Positions 46,295 to 55,065 of a stretch of 64,000 bases of DNA are shown one piece after another (positions within the stretch are counted from its first letter, which is position 1; every line of letters starts with the position of its first letter). The stretch spans positions 1 to 64,000 of the forward strand of contig NZ_RQXV01000015.1 in assembly GCF_003858655.1 (NCBI RefSeq), written 5' to 3'. The notes beneath the pieces were generated by a model that ran no database searches, was not told the DNA's origin, and worked only from the letters and a program-made list of their open reading frames with translations. Position numbers and translations under genes: made by a program. The stretch is from Amphritea balenae (GTDB taxonomy: Bacteria; Pseudomonadota; Gammaproteobacteria; Pseudomonadales; Balneatricaceae).

Positions 46295-49204
46295 TTAATT
46301 CGCCTGTGGACTTCTGGGAAGGGTGATAACCACCTGAGTGCCCTTGTTCTGATTTTTATTGGCAGGACTCACAACGCTAATACTACCATAATGCTCTTCA
46401 ATGATGTTATACACCAAAGGCAGGCCCAGGCCAGTGCCTTTCCCCGGGTCTTTGGTGGTGAAAAATGGTTCGAATAAACGGCTCTGGTGTTCGGGTAGAA
46501 TACCTGAACCTTCGTCTGTTACTGTGATTTTAACTGAGTTGCTGCCGACTTCGGCATCAATCCAGATCGACGAATTAACCGGTGATGCATCACAGGCATT
46601 ATTGATCAGATTAACGAATACCTGCAGCAACCTCTGCGGATCACCACTAACACTGGTTGTTACATCGGTATGATTAATCAGTTGTATCTGTTTGCCTCGG
46701 CTATCCATTGAAACCAGATGGATCGCTTCATCAATAATATGCTTGAGATCTACCGCTTCCTGCATTTCCTGAATATCACTCTGGCCGGTATGGGCAAACC
46801 GAATCAGTGATTGAACGATACGAGTGATGCGGTGAGTTTGTTCAACAATCTGCTCACCACTTTCAAGAATGATTTCATCGTCAGTCTCGTACTTAAGATT
46901 TTGTGCCAGACAGGCAATGCCGGTAACCGGATTGCCAATTTCATGGGCGACACCGGCGGCAAAACGACCGATAGAAGCTAGTCGTTCATTGTGAGATAAA
47001 CGGTTTACCAGAATCTGGTTCTCAGTTTCGTTCTCCAGCAGAATAACCATCGCATCGCTATCATCGGCCAGGCTGGCCTTGTGCAGGCTAAGCCAGCAGT
47101 TTTCCTCATCAATTAGCAGATGGTGGGATAGCAGATGGTTTTGATCCTGATGGGAGAAGTCAGCTAATAAATCTCCCCAGGGCGGTGCCAGGCTTTTCAG
47201 GTTTTTGGTCAGCACCGATGATGCTGCCAAACCGGTAAAGAGCTCCATTTCGCTATTCCAGAAGATAATCTGGCCTTTTTCATCCAGCGAGCAGGCGCCG
47301 ATAGGTAAGCGTTGCAGGGTCATGCGGTGATGGCGGCGTAAGTTATCCAGTTCCGCCGCCAGACCACTGAGCTGAGTTTGATAGTTTTCCAGCTGGCCTT
47401 CAAGCAGGTGAATGTCCCGGGTACGATACTGTCCCAAAGTGCTGTCATGACTCTGTTGATTAAGTAGAGCACTGGCTTCTACAGGACCAAAGAGAGCACT
47501 GAGCCGGCTCTCTATTAATGTTCGCAGGCGCATCAGATCGATTGCATTAAGCTCGCCGCTGTTTAGATTAAGTTCATTCAGGGCGTTATCAATTTCACGT
47601 TGCGCGGTCAGTCGGCCCAGTCTTTTGCAAAGTAACTCTACCAGTTCATCACTGTGGCGAATATTAAGCTGAGGCCCTACCGGGCGTTGCAGACTGTTGT
47701 GCAGGCAGGCGCTGGCACTGGTGATCTCTTCGGCTGAGCTACGGGTTATCAGTGAGGTTAGCAGAAACACCGTAATGTTTGCTGCCAGGGAATAGATGGC
47801 GATCTGATGCCAGCCCTGCTCTGCAAGGAAGGTTACTTCAAAGGTGCTCTCTACTTCACTCATCAGCCCTAGCAGCATGGTAAAGATCCAGATGCCCATA
47901 CCCACGACCAGACCAAGGCAGAACCCTTTACGGTTAGCGCCGGGCCAGAACAGCGTAGCGAGTATACCGGGTAGAAATTGCATAAACGCAATGAATGCCA
48001 ACGTGCCCAGCCAGTGCAGGTTATGGTTTAGTCCGATACGGGTGTAGAACAGATAACTGCAGAGCATTATCACTATGATCAGTAGTCGACGTAACCATAG
48101 TAGCCGGGTGTAAAGCTGTTGGGTGCTGGGCACCGGTAGTAACGGCAGTATCAGGTGGTTCTGCAACATTGAAGAGATTGAGATAGTGGCAACAATTATG
48201 ATGCCGCTGGCCGCCGCCAGACCGCCGATAAAGGCAAGAATAGTAAGGAAGTCTGAGTGTAGGCCCATCCCTAGATGCAGGATCAGAAAGGCGGGCTGAT
48301 CGGCTACACCTATCTTAATGCCGGCCCAGAGGATCGGGGGAACAGCCAGTGCGAGTAATAACAGATATAAAGGCACGCCCCAGCTGGCTTTATGCAAACT
48401 GTTGGATGATGTGTTTTCGGTAAACATCATATGAAAGGTGTGGGGCATCACTATGACGGCGGAAAAAAAGCCGAGCAGCATAGTGCGCCACATATCACTG
48501 TCTAAGGGGGTATTAAAAACGTCCAGTTGCGTAGGGTTCGCCTTTAGCCACTGCTCAAGCCCTGCTGGACCATCCAGAACATTAAAGAAAACATAAATCG
48601 CGAAGCCGCCTAACGCGATAAGCTTGATAAGTGAACCGGTCGCCATGGCAACAATAAGACCGGTTCGGCTATAACGTAGCGATGCATGGCGGGCACCAAA
48701 CAGAATAGAGAACAGCGCAATAACGGTGCAGAAACCGATGGCGATCTGATTAGAAGTGAAATCCTGATTGATGATATGCAGTGAGTCAGCAACTGCCTGA
48801 ATTTGAATAGAGATCAGTGGCAGTGTGGCTAGCAGCGTAAAGACTGCGGTCAGTGTGCCCGCCGTTGCTGAACGAAAACGGAATGCAAACAGGTCGGCTA
48901 GTGAACTGAGCTGATAGGTTCGGGTGATACGTAGAATGGGCACCAGAATAACGGGGGCGAGAAAGAACGCAGCACTTGCCCCCAGATAGGAGGCCAGAAA
49001 ACTGAATCCGGACTCTTTTGCCATAGCGAAGGTGCCATAAAAGGTCCAGACACTGGTAAATACACCCAGCGATAAAATGTAGGTGATGGGGTGATAAATA
49101 ATACGCGCCGGAATCCAGCCTCGCTCGGTAATATAAGCGGTACCAAACAGAAAGGTCAGATAAGTAATGCCGATGATCAGCAGTTCGCTAAGATCAAAAC
49201 TCAT
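46295..49204 (-). CDS. cbrA: Transporter-fused sensor histidine kinase CbrA
   Basis: A 969-residue protein with an N-terminal sodium:solute symporter (SLC5-like) domain of about 13 TM segments (residues about 5-500), a PAS-like segment around GACSLDEKGQIIFWNSEM, a HisKA domain with ASIGRFAAGVAHEIGNPVTG (phospho-His), and a HATPase with NLINNACDAS and GTGLGLPL boxes. This is the CbrA architecture (983 residues in Pseudomonas). In Pseudomonas the transporter part is reported to carry histidine. The start overlaps cbrX by 11 nt. Confidence 0.93.
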   Translation of the reverse strand: MSFDLSELLIIGITYLTFLFGTAYITERGWIPARIIYHPITYILSLGVFTSVWTFYGTFAMAKESGFSFLASYLGASAAFFLAPVILVPILRITRTYQLSSLADLFAFRFRSATAGTLTAVFTLLATLPLISIQIQAVADSLHIINQDFTSNQIAIGFCTVIALFSILFGARHASLRYSRTGLIVAMATGSLIKLIALGGFAIYVFFNVLDGPAGLEQWLKANPTQLDVFNTPLDSDMWRTMLLGFFSAVIVMPHTFHMMFTENTSSNSLHKASWGVPLYLLLLALAVPPILWAGIKIGVADQPAFLILHLGMGLHSDFLTILAFIGGLAAASGIIIVATISISSMLQNHLILPLLPVPSTQQLYTRLLWLRRLLIIVIMLCSYLFYTRIGLNHNLHWLGTLAFIAFMQFLPGILATLFWPGANRKGFCLGLVVGMGIWIFTMLLGLMSEVESTFEVTFLAEQGWHQIAIYSLAANITVFLLTSLITRSSAEEITSASACLHNSLQRPVGPQLNIRHSDELVELLCKRLGRLTAQREIDNALNELNLNSGELNAIDLMRLRTLIESRLSALFGPVEASALLNQQSHDSTLGQYRTRDIHLLEGQLENYQTQLSGLAAELDNLRRHHRMTLQRLPIGACSLDEKGQIIFWNSEMELFTGLAASSVLTKNLKSLAPPWGDLLADFSHQDQNHLLSHHLLIDEENCWLSLHKASLADDSDAMVILLENETENQILVNRLSHNERLASIGRFAAGVAHEIGNPVTGIACLAQNLKYETDDEIILESGEQIVEQTHRITRIVQSLIRFAHTGQSDIQEMQEAVDLKHIIDEAIHLVSMDSRGKQIQLINHTDVTTSVSGDPQRLLQVFVNLINNACDASPVNSSIWIDAEVGSNSVKITVTDEGSGILPEHQSRLFEPFFTTKDPGKGTGLGLPLVYNIIEEHYGSISVVSPANKNQNKGTQVVITLPRSPQAN

Positions 49205-49370
49205 CGCTGCGACGTCTCCGTTCTAATATGGCTACAATCAGGATCAGGGCTGCCCAGATCAGAAAAGGTCGGTACCAGGGCGTGGCGGAGTCGGGCCACC
49301 ACTGATCCAGCACCGGGGATAACAGATAGCCCCCGATGACCATGACGATTAGTAGACGGTAAAAATGCAT
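49194..49370 (-). CDS. cbrX: Small two-TM protein CbrX
   Basis: A 58-residue peptide, MHFYRLLIVMVIGGYLL at the start, then WYRPFLIWAALILIVAILERRRRSD, i.e. two hydrophobic helices with a basic tail. Its ATG overlaps the gluQ stop (TGATG), GGAGGGG precedes it, and its own end overlaps the cbrA start by 11 nt. In Pseudomonas a small gene in this position (cbrX) is coupled to cbrA translation. A longer frame to 49448 lies inside gluQ and is not supported. Confidence 0.85.
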   Translation of the reverse strand: MHFYRLLIVMVIGGYLLSPVLDQWWPDSATPWYRPFLIWAALILIVAILERRRRSDEF

Positions 49371-50245
49371 CAGTGCCCCTCCAACGTGATACCCAGCTGA
49401 GCAGGGATTGCGGTTATGTTCCAGTGCTGAACTGCCCAGTTGAGGCATTCTGATGTAGTCGCTTCGGTCAGTTCTGCTGGTGGCTGTTGATTAAGGAAAT
49501 TCAACGCCTGAATAAGTTGTGGTACGGGTTGTTGGTCATTCAGTGCATCAGCAAAGGTCTGTTTACTGAGCTTTTGCCCCTGACTGTTTGTCGCTACCGG
49601 AATATGTGCGTATTCAGGCTGAGGGTAGTTCAGCAGATGTTGTAGCTGTAATTGTTTGGGGGTCGAATCGAGCAGATCGGAGCCGCGCACTACGTGGCTG
49701 ATCTGTTGCTCCGCATCATCAATAGTGACGGCTAACTGGTAGGCGAAGTAGCCATCGCGGCGGAAAATCACAAAATCGTCTTGCCGGCTGGAAAAGTCCT
49801 GTAATCCGAGAATCCGGTCCTGAAAAGCGTAGTGATTGCTACAGTGACAGCGGATCGCGCAGGCTTTATTTCTATCGGCTGAATGGGTTCGGCAATAGCC
49901 GTCATACACCGAGCTGCCGGTACGTTTGATAATCTCTTGTCGGGAGCAGCTGCAGCGATAAGCATTGTTCTGATGCAGAAGCTGTTCAAGGATTTCGTGA
50001 TAAACCGGATGACGCTGGCTTTGATACCAGACGGGGCCATCCCACTCAAAACCGAATTGTTCAAGCGTGCGAAGAATGCTGTCGCTGGCACCGACAATTT
50101 CCCGGGGGGGATCAAGATCTTCAATACGAATAAGCCAGCGACCCTGATGGGCGCGTGCATCGAGAAAACTGGCTAGCGCAGCCAGCAATGAACCGAAGTG
50201 GAGCGGCCCAGTGGGTGAGGGGGCGAAACGTCCTGTATAGACCAT
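49370..50245 (-). CDS. gluQ: Glutamyl-Q tRNA(Asp) synthetase
   Basis: This truncated GluRS paralogue attaches glutamate to queuosine 34 of tRNA-Asp. The Rossmann catalytic core only is present: GRFAPSPTGPLHFGSLLAAL (HIGH-like), a zinc site of the form CSC...YC (YRCSCSRQE...GYCRTH), and the KMSKS equivalent GQKLSKQT. There is no anticodon-binding domain. About 291 residues. It sits between dksA and cbrXAB, as in Pseudomonas. Confidence 0.95.
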   Translation of the reverse strand: MVYTGRFAPSPTGPLHFGSLLAALASFLDARAHQGRWLIRIEDLDPPREIVGASDSILRTLEQFGFEWDGPVWYQSQRHPVYHEILEQLLHQNNAYRCSCSRQEIIKRTGSSVYDGYCRTHSADRNKACAIRCHCSNHYAFQDRILGLQDFSSRQDDFVIFRRDGYFAYQLAVTIDDAEQQISHVVRGSDLLDSTPKQLQLQHLLNYPQPEYAHIPVATNSQGQKLSKQTFADALNDQQPVPQLIQALNFLNQQPPAELTEATTSECLNWAVQHWNITAIPAQLGITLEGH

Positions 50246-50284
50246 CAATAGCAGCGGTCAGCCGCAGAGCTGACCGCAGACAGA

Positions 50285-50713
50285 TCAGATACCGAGCTGT
50301 TTCTCTTTGATCTCAGCCAGAGTTTTGCAATCGATGCAAAGTGTCGCTGTAGGACGCGCTTCCAAACGGCGTACGCCAATCTCAACGCCGCAAGCGTCGC
50401 AGTAGCCGTAATCGTCTTCGTCGATGCTTTCCATCGCTTTAGAGATTTTGCTAATTAGCTTGCGTTCGCGATCGCGGGTACGTAGTTCCAGGCTGAATTC
50501 CTCTTCCTGGCTTGCGCGGTCGCTTGGATCAGCAAAGTTTGTCGCTTCTTCCTGCAGATGGTTAACCGTGCGGTCAACCTCTTCCATTAATTCCGTTTTC
50601 CAGGAATTCAGAATAGCGCGGAAATGATCCTTTTGTGGATCATTCATATACTCTTCGCCTTCCTTAATTGGGTATGGTTCGAAGTGTGTGAACTGTGTAT
50701 CTTGATTCGGCAT
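50285..50713 (-). CDS. dksA: RNA polymerase-binding transcription factor DksA
   Basis: DksA acts with ppGpp in the stringent response through the polymerase secondary channel. The coiled coil carries the tip motif ADPSDRASQEEE (DxxDxA), and the zinc finger is CDACG-x17-CIDC. Length 142 (E. coli 151). It starts the dksA-gluQ-cbrXAB series. Upstream 50714-51254 holds no gene; it contains CTGAAG...CTTCAG (about 50810) and a CCCCTC...GAGGGG hairpin (51027-51053) of unclear role. Confidence 0.97.
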   Translation of the reverse strand: MPNQDTQFTHFEPYPIKEGEEYMNDPQKDHFRAILNSWKTELMEEVDRTVNHLQEEATNFADPSDRASQEEEFSLELRTRDRERKLISKISKAMESIDEDDYGYCDACGVEIGVRRLEARPTATLCIDCKTLAEIKEKQLGI

Positions 50714-51206
50714 AGTCTGCCCCGCTTCTCTCTCTCAGGTCGGGCAACCGTGCCCGAACGTATCTACAGTTATCTACTACTGATCTAAACCAGTAATCAG
50801 AAGGGAGCTGAAGTTACCAGAACCTTCAGAGTTTCACCAGCCCCAGTAACAAAAAACTCCTGCATAATGCCATCCGTAACTTTTTCTTAATTCTTTCAGT
50901 CTGTTGTGTAGCACATGTTTAATAGAAAGCAGCACATCAGGTAACTATAGCAGTGATCTGCTAGTTTTCAGCTGAAATTGGTTTGTCTCTTATATGGGGG
51001 GGCTGGGCGAGGAAGGTGCGAACAAGCCCCTCAGCTTCTTTTAAAAAGAGGGGTGGGCCCTAGAATGGCCATTTGCGTTGTCAGACAGTTTGAAAAGGTC
51101 CAGACATTTCACTGCACAGTCTTTCGCGCATTAGCATGCCCTTTGGGTATTGGCTATTCTATAGCCCGCAGAGAAAACAATGGACTTATTCGTACCTTCC
51201 TTAATG

Positions 51207-51212
51207 TATAAT
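51207..51212 (+). promoter_or_regulatory. Likely -10 element of the aminotransferase-sfsA unit
   Basis: A perfect TATAAT preceded by TG at 51205-51206, 43 bp before the ATG. No good -35 is visible, so an extended -10 type promoter is suggested. Confidence 0.4.
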
Positions 51213-51254
51213 CCCCGCCATTGAATAATTCTTAAGTGACAGGAAGTGTCGGGA

Positions 51255-52412
51255 ATGAGTAACTGGTCTGATCGGGTTGCCGAGATTGAATCCTTTAAAG
51301 TAATGGATCTGCTGAAGCGTGCGAAAGAGCTGGATGCTATGGGTCATGATGTCGTGCATATGTGCGCAGGCGAGCCCGATTTTGCAACGCCGGAACCTAT
51401 CGCTGAAGCAGGTATTGCTGCGATACGGGCCGGACATACTCAGTACACACCTGCGGCGGGTATCCCTCAGTTGCGGGAAGCGATTGCCGGCTTTTATCAG
51501 CAGCGCTATGGGTTAGACATCCCGGCGGAAAGAGTTATTGTTACGGCAGGCGCTTCAGGTGCTCTGCTAATGGTGTTCTCGACCCTGGCCAATCCGGGCC
51601 AGACGTTTATGATGGCTGATCCGGGTTATCCCTGTAATCCTCGTTTTCTACGCCTGATCGAAGCCCGGGGACAGTTGGTACCGACGGATGCCGGAGATAA
51701 CTATCAGCTTACACCTGAATTGATTGAGCAGAATTGGCAGCCGAATACCGCTGGTGTGCTATTGGCTTCACCTGCAAACCCAACCGGGAGTGTCGTGCCG
51801 CGGGAGCAGTTAGAACTCATTTCTCAGACTGTGCGGGCTAACCGGGGGCACCTTGTCGTTGACGAGCTGTACCACGGATTAACCTACGGTTTTGATGCGA
51901 CATCCGTGCTGGAAGTGGATCAGGATGCCTTTGTTCTGAATAGCTTTTCTAAATATTTTGGTATGACGGGCTGGCGTTTAGGCTGGACAGTTGTGCCTGA
52001 TGCTGCCGTGGCGGATATTGAACGGCTGGCGCAAAACCTGTTTATATCACCGCCGACTATTGCTCAGCATGCCGCGCTGGCAGCGTTTGAGCCGGAAACC
52101 CTGGATATTCTTGAAGCGCGCCGTGAAGCCTTTCGTGAGCGTCGGGATCTGTTAGTGAATGGCCTGCGCGAACTGGGTTTTGGTATACCGCTGACGCCTG
52201 AAGGCGCGTTTTATGTCTATGCGGACGCCTCTCATCTGACTGATAATACCTTTGACCTGTGCTGGGAACTATTGGAACAGGATAAAATAGCGGTGACGCC
52301 GGGTGTCGATTTTGGTGAACACCGAGCCAATCAGTTTATTCGTTTCTCCTATACCACGGGTATCGAACAGATTGAGAAAATGCTGACCCGATTAAAATAT
52401 AGGTTTAACTGA
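51255..52412 (+). CDS. Class I/II PLP-dependent aminotransferase
   Basis: A 385-residue fold-type I aminotransferase of the AspC-like/alanine-preferring group. The PLP Lys is in NSFSKYFGMTGWRLGW (SFSK), with ASPANPTGSVV, DELYHGLTYG and the carboxylate Arg in FIRFSYTTG. ATG 51255 is chosen because AGGAAG lies 8 nt upstream. It overlaps sfsA by one base. The same gene neighbours dksA in Pseudomonas. Exact amino donor unknown. Confidence 0.9.
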   Translation: MSNWSDRVAEIESFKVMDLLKRAKELDAMGHDVVHMCAGEPDFATPEPIAEAGIAAIRAGHTQYTPAAGIPQLREAIAGFYQQRYGLDIPAERVIVTAGASGALLMVFSTLANPGQTFMMADPGYPCNPRFLRLIEARGQLVPTDAGDNYQLTPELIEQNWQPNTAGVLLASPANPTGSVVPREQLELISQTVRANRGHLVVDELYHGLTYGFDATSVLEVDQDAFVLNSFSKYFGMTGWRLGWTVVPDAAVADIERLAQNLFISPPTIAQHAALAAFEPETLDILEARREAFRERRDLLVNGLRELGFGIPLTPEGAFYVYADASHLTDNTFDLCWELLEQDKIAVTPGVDFGEHRANQFIRFSYTTGIEQIEKMLTRLKYRFN

Positions 52413-53116
52413 TGCAGCTTACAAATATGCAGTCAGGGCGACTAATTAAGCGCTATAAACGCTTTCTGGCTGATATTGAGTTGGAAAACGGTCGTCAGAT
52501 AACTGTGCACTGTCCTAATACCGGCTCAATGAAAAACTGCGCCGATCCGGGTAGTGACGTCTGGATAATGGATTCAGGTAATCTGAAACGTAAATATCTG
52601 TTTGGCTGGGAGTTGGTCAGAGTCAAAAATCGTTACTGGGCCTGTATCAATACCGGTCGGGCGAACGGACTTATTCGCGAAGCAATTGAAAGTGGTGTGA
52701 TCGCTGAATTGCAGGGTTATGGTGTTATTCGGCAGGAGGTTAAATATGGCGATGAGAACAGCCGTATTGATCTGCTGCTTGAAGATGATGCTAAGTCGAC
52801 TTGTTATGTTGAAATCAAGAATGTGACCCTATTGGAACATAGCGGTGTTGGTGCTTTTCCTGATGCAGTCACTGCCCGGGGGGCAAAACATCTGCGTGAG
52901 CTGATGTTGATGGTAGAGCAGGGGCACCGTGCGGTATTGATGTTCTGTGTGCCGCACACGGGTATAGAACAGGTTCGTCCGGCGGATCATATTGATCCTG
53001 AATATGGTCAGCTGTTACGCGAAGCGGCTCTGGCTGGCGTAGAAATCTATGCTTATGGCGCAAAAATCACCCCGCAAGAGGTGACGATCAGTCATTCTCT
53101 GCCGGTACTGTTATAA
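52412..53116 (+). CDS. sfsA: Sugar fermentation stimulation protein SfsA
   Basis: A 234-residue protein, identical in length to E. coli SfsA. It has an N-terminal OB-like part with VHCPNTGSMKNC and a nuclease-like C-terminal fold with SRIDLLLED...CYVEIKNVTL (D-ExK pattern of PD-(D/E)xK enzymes) and FPDAVTARGAKHL. DNA binding is reported for E. coli SfsA; the physiological role is unclear. It is coupled to the aminotransferase by TGATG. Confidence 0.95.
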   Translation: MQLTNMQSGRLIKRYKRFLADIELENGRQITVHCPNTGSMKNCADPGSDVWIMDSGNLKRKYLFGWELVRVKNRYWACINTGRANGLIREAIESGVIAELQGYGVIRQEVKYGDENSRIDLLLEDDAKSTCYVEIKNVTLLEHSGVGAFPDAVTARGAKHLRELMLMVEQGHRAVLMFCVPHTGIEQVRPADHIDPEYGQLLREAALAGVEIYAYGAKITPQEVTISHSLPVLL

Positions 53117-53117
53117 A

Positions 53118-53453
53118 TTAATCTGAATCTTCTGCGATACAGATCTTGCCTTCCACTACATCGTAGGTGATCGGTTTCAGGCTGGCCCCGTTACAAGGGC
53201 CGGCAATGCAGAGCCCCTGATCGATAGTAAACAGTGCGCCATGAGTTGAGCACTGGATATATTGCTTCTCCGCATCCAGAAAAGTATCCGGCATCCATTC
53301 AAGGGGAATCCCCTTGTGCGGGCAGCGGTTTTCATACAGATAGATCTGCCCCTGGTGATTGACTGCAAACAGGTTGCGCTGGCCGAGCTGGATGCCTTTT
53401 GCGGCGCCTTCGCCGATCTCATCAATATCAAATAATGTCGTAATTTTAGGCAT
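53118..53453 (-). CDS. Rieske [2Fe-2S] ferredoxin-type protein
   Basis: A 111-residue single-domain Rieske protein. The cluster ligands are complete: RCPHKGIPLEW and, 18 residues on, CSTHGALF (CxH...CxxH). There is no signal peptide or TM, so it is soluble and cytoplasmic, like NirD/BphF-type ferredoxins. It lies 2 bp from the APH/AAA gene on the same strand. Its redox partner is not in the window. Confidence 0.93.
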   Translation of the reverse strand: MPKITTLFDIDEIGEGAAKGIQLGQRNLFAVNHQGQIYLYENRCPHKGIPLEWMPDTFLDAEKQYIQCSTHGALFTIDQGLCIAGPCNGASLKPITYDVVEGKICIAEDSD

Positions 53454-53455
53454 TT

Positions 53456-55018
53456 TTAGCGTCGCTCCGGAATTAGATCATCAGGCCAGATGTTACTGAT
53501 TTGCTTATCGTTGCGTATCTGTTGATAAAGGTGATCAATAGGGTTGCTATGGCCTGTATCAATCAGATAGCTAATCTGTTGCTCTGCGTTATTCAGGTGT
53601 TGTTGGCTTTTTTGCTGTTGGCGCATGATGTTGATATCCGCATCAGAGGGATCAATATCTTCTAATTGGCGTTGTTCCAGCCGTTGCTCCAGCAATGGCT
53701 GGTCGGTTTGACATGAGATAATACGGATCTCAATGTTTAGCTGTGCGGCCATTTTTATGTAGCTACTGCGGGTGCGTTCGCGAATGAAAGTGGCATCGAC
53801 GATGACAGACTCGCCCGCTCGCAACAGCTTTTCTGTTAATCCTTTAAGATGATTATAGGTATGCGCGTTCATTTCATGGCCGTAAAGTTCAAGGTTCTCA
53901 CCTTTTAAACTTAATTCCCGGTGCAAGCGCTTGCGTTCAACATCAGAACGGATTCTGATCGAGCCGGTGCTCTCCAGTAGTTGCTGGCTCAGATAGCTTT
54001 TGCCGCTCCCGGATACGCCATGCATAAGAAACAGTACGGGGGAGGGCTTGTTGGCATAGCTGAGCGCCAATTGAATGTACTGATGGTATTCATCAAAATC
54101 TTGTTGTGCGCCGATCAGGGCGACTTTGGCCCGCACCATGGCCCGGTAACCTTTGTAGAAGTTAAGCAGGCGGGTACCATCATAATCGCCGGTCAGCTCC
54201 AGGTAACGATTCAGACAGCGATGGGAAAATCGATGTTGCTGGTTGGCTTCAAGGTCCATTAGCAGAAACGCGAGGTCGCAAATAGTATCGATCCAACGGA
54301 ATTCGAGATTGAACTCGATACAGTCAAACAGTCGGACCTGATCGTTCAGCAGGGTGGTATTTGCCAGATGTAGATCGCCGTGGCATTCGCGGATTTTACC
54401 GTCCTGTTTACGTTGCACTATTTTTGGCGTCAGGCTGCGGAATTGCTGACTAATCTGGTAAGCCAGTTGCTGTAGTTGCATCCAGTCATCAAGATTGTCC
54501 AGATGTTCTGCTGCATGAAGAAAGTTATCGCTCACTACCTGCCAGATTGTCTCTGGCTCCCCCCAGGCTCCATCGGCACTGGCGTGGGGGACCTGTAGGT
54601 GGAATTCAGCAATTTGTTGGCTCAGGGCATCAATATGTTGCGAGGTCAGGGCACTTTTATGTAATAAACGGTCTAACCGGAGTGAATCATCAAATTGACG
54701 CATCTGTACGGCATACTCGAATGGTTCGCCCGAACCGTTCAATTCAGGTTCAGATGCAGAGCCACAAAATGCCACCACTGATTGATAAATATCCGGAGCT
54801 AAACGCTGATTTAATCGTAGTTCTTCATAACAGTAGTGTTTACGGCTCTCCAGACTGGTAAAATTGAGAAAACCAAAATCTACCGGTTTTTTTATTTTGT
54901 ATGCGATTTCGCCGGTCAGGATCACCCAGGAAATATGCGTCTCAATCACCTGTATTTCAGATACCGGGTGAGGATAGCTTTGGGGGTTGAGCAGAGCTGA
55001 AATCAATACTGGAAGCAT
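53456..55018 (-). CDS. Bifunctional aminoglycoside-phosphotransferase-like / ATP-binding protein
   Basis: A 520-residue fusion. The N-terminal two thirds are kinase-like (APH fold): Lys in GEIAYKIKKPVDFG, catalytic loop EIRECHGDLHLANT as HGDLHLAN and metal Asp in RLFDCIEFN. The C-terminal third is a P-loop kinase with GVSGSGKSYLSQQL and a late QxxxQRQLEDIDPSDAD region resembling polynucleotide/small-molecule kinases. Antibiotic resistance is not implied; the family is broadly conserved beside mrcB. Confidence 0.88.
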   Translation of the reverse strand: MLPVLISALLNPQSYPHPVSEIQVIETHISWVILTGEIAYKIKKPVDFGFLNFTSLESRKHYCYEELRLNQRLAPDIYQSVVAFCGSASEPELNGSGEPFEYAVQMRQFDDSLRLDRLLHKSALTSQHIDALSQQIAEFHLQVPHASADGAWGEPETIWQVVSDNFLHAAEHLDNLDDWMQLQQLAYQISQQFRSLTPKIVQRKQDGKIRECHGDLHLANTTLLNDQVRLFDCIEFNLEFRWIDTICDLAFLLMDLEANQQHRFSHRCLNRYLELTGDYDGTRLLNFYKGYRAMVRAKVALIGAQQDFDEYHQYIQLALSYANKPSPVLFLMHGVSGSGKSYLSQQLLESTGSIRIRSDVERKRLHRELSLKGENLELYGHEMNAHTYNHLKGLTEKLLRAGESVIVDATFIRERTRSSYIKMAAQLNIEIRIISCQTDQPLLEQRLEQRQLEDIDPSDADINIMRQQQKSQQHLNNAEQQISYLIDTGHSNPIDHLYQQIRNDKQISNIWPDDLIPERR

Positions 55019-55065
55019 GTTTTTTATAATCGTTACCGGAAGTCATAGAGGATTATACGTAGCCA

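Noticed and set aside
53456-55018. Aminoglycoside resistance gene
   Set aside because: Although an APH-type fold is present, the fusion with a P-loop kinase and chromosomal conservation beside mrcB indicate a housekeeping family, not resistance.
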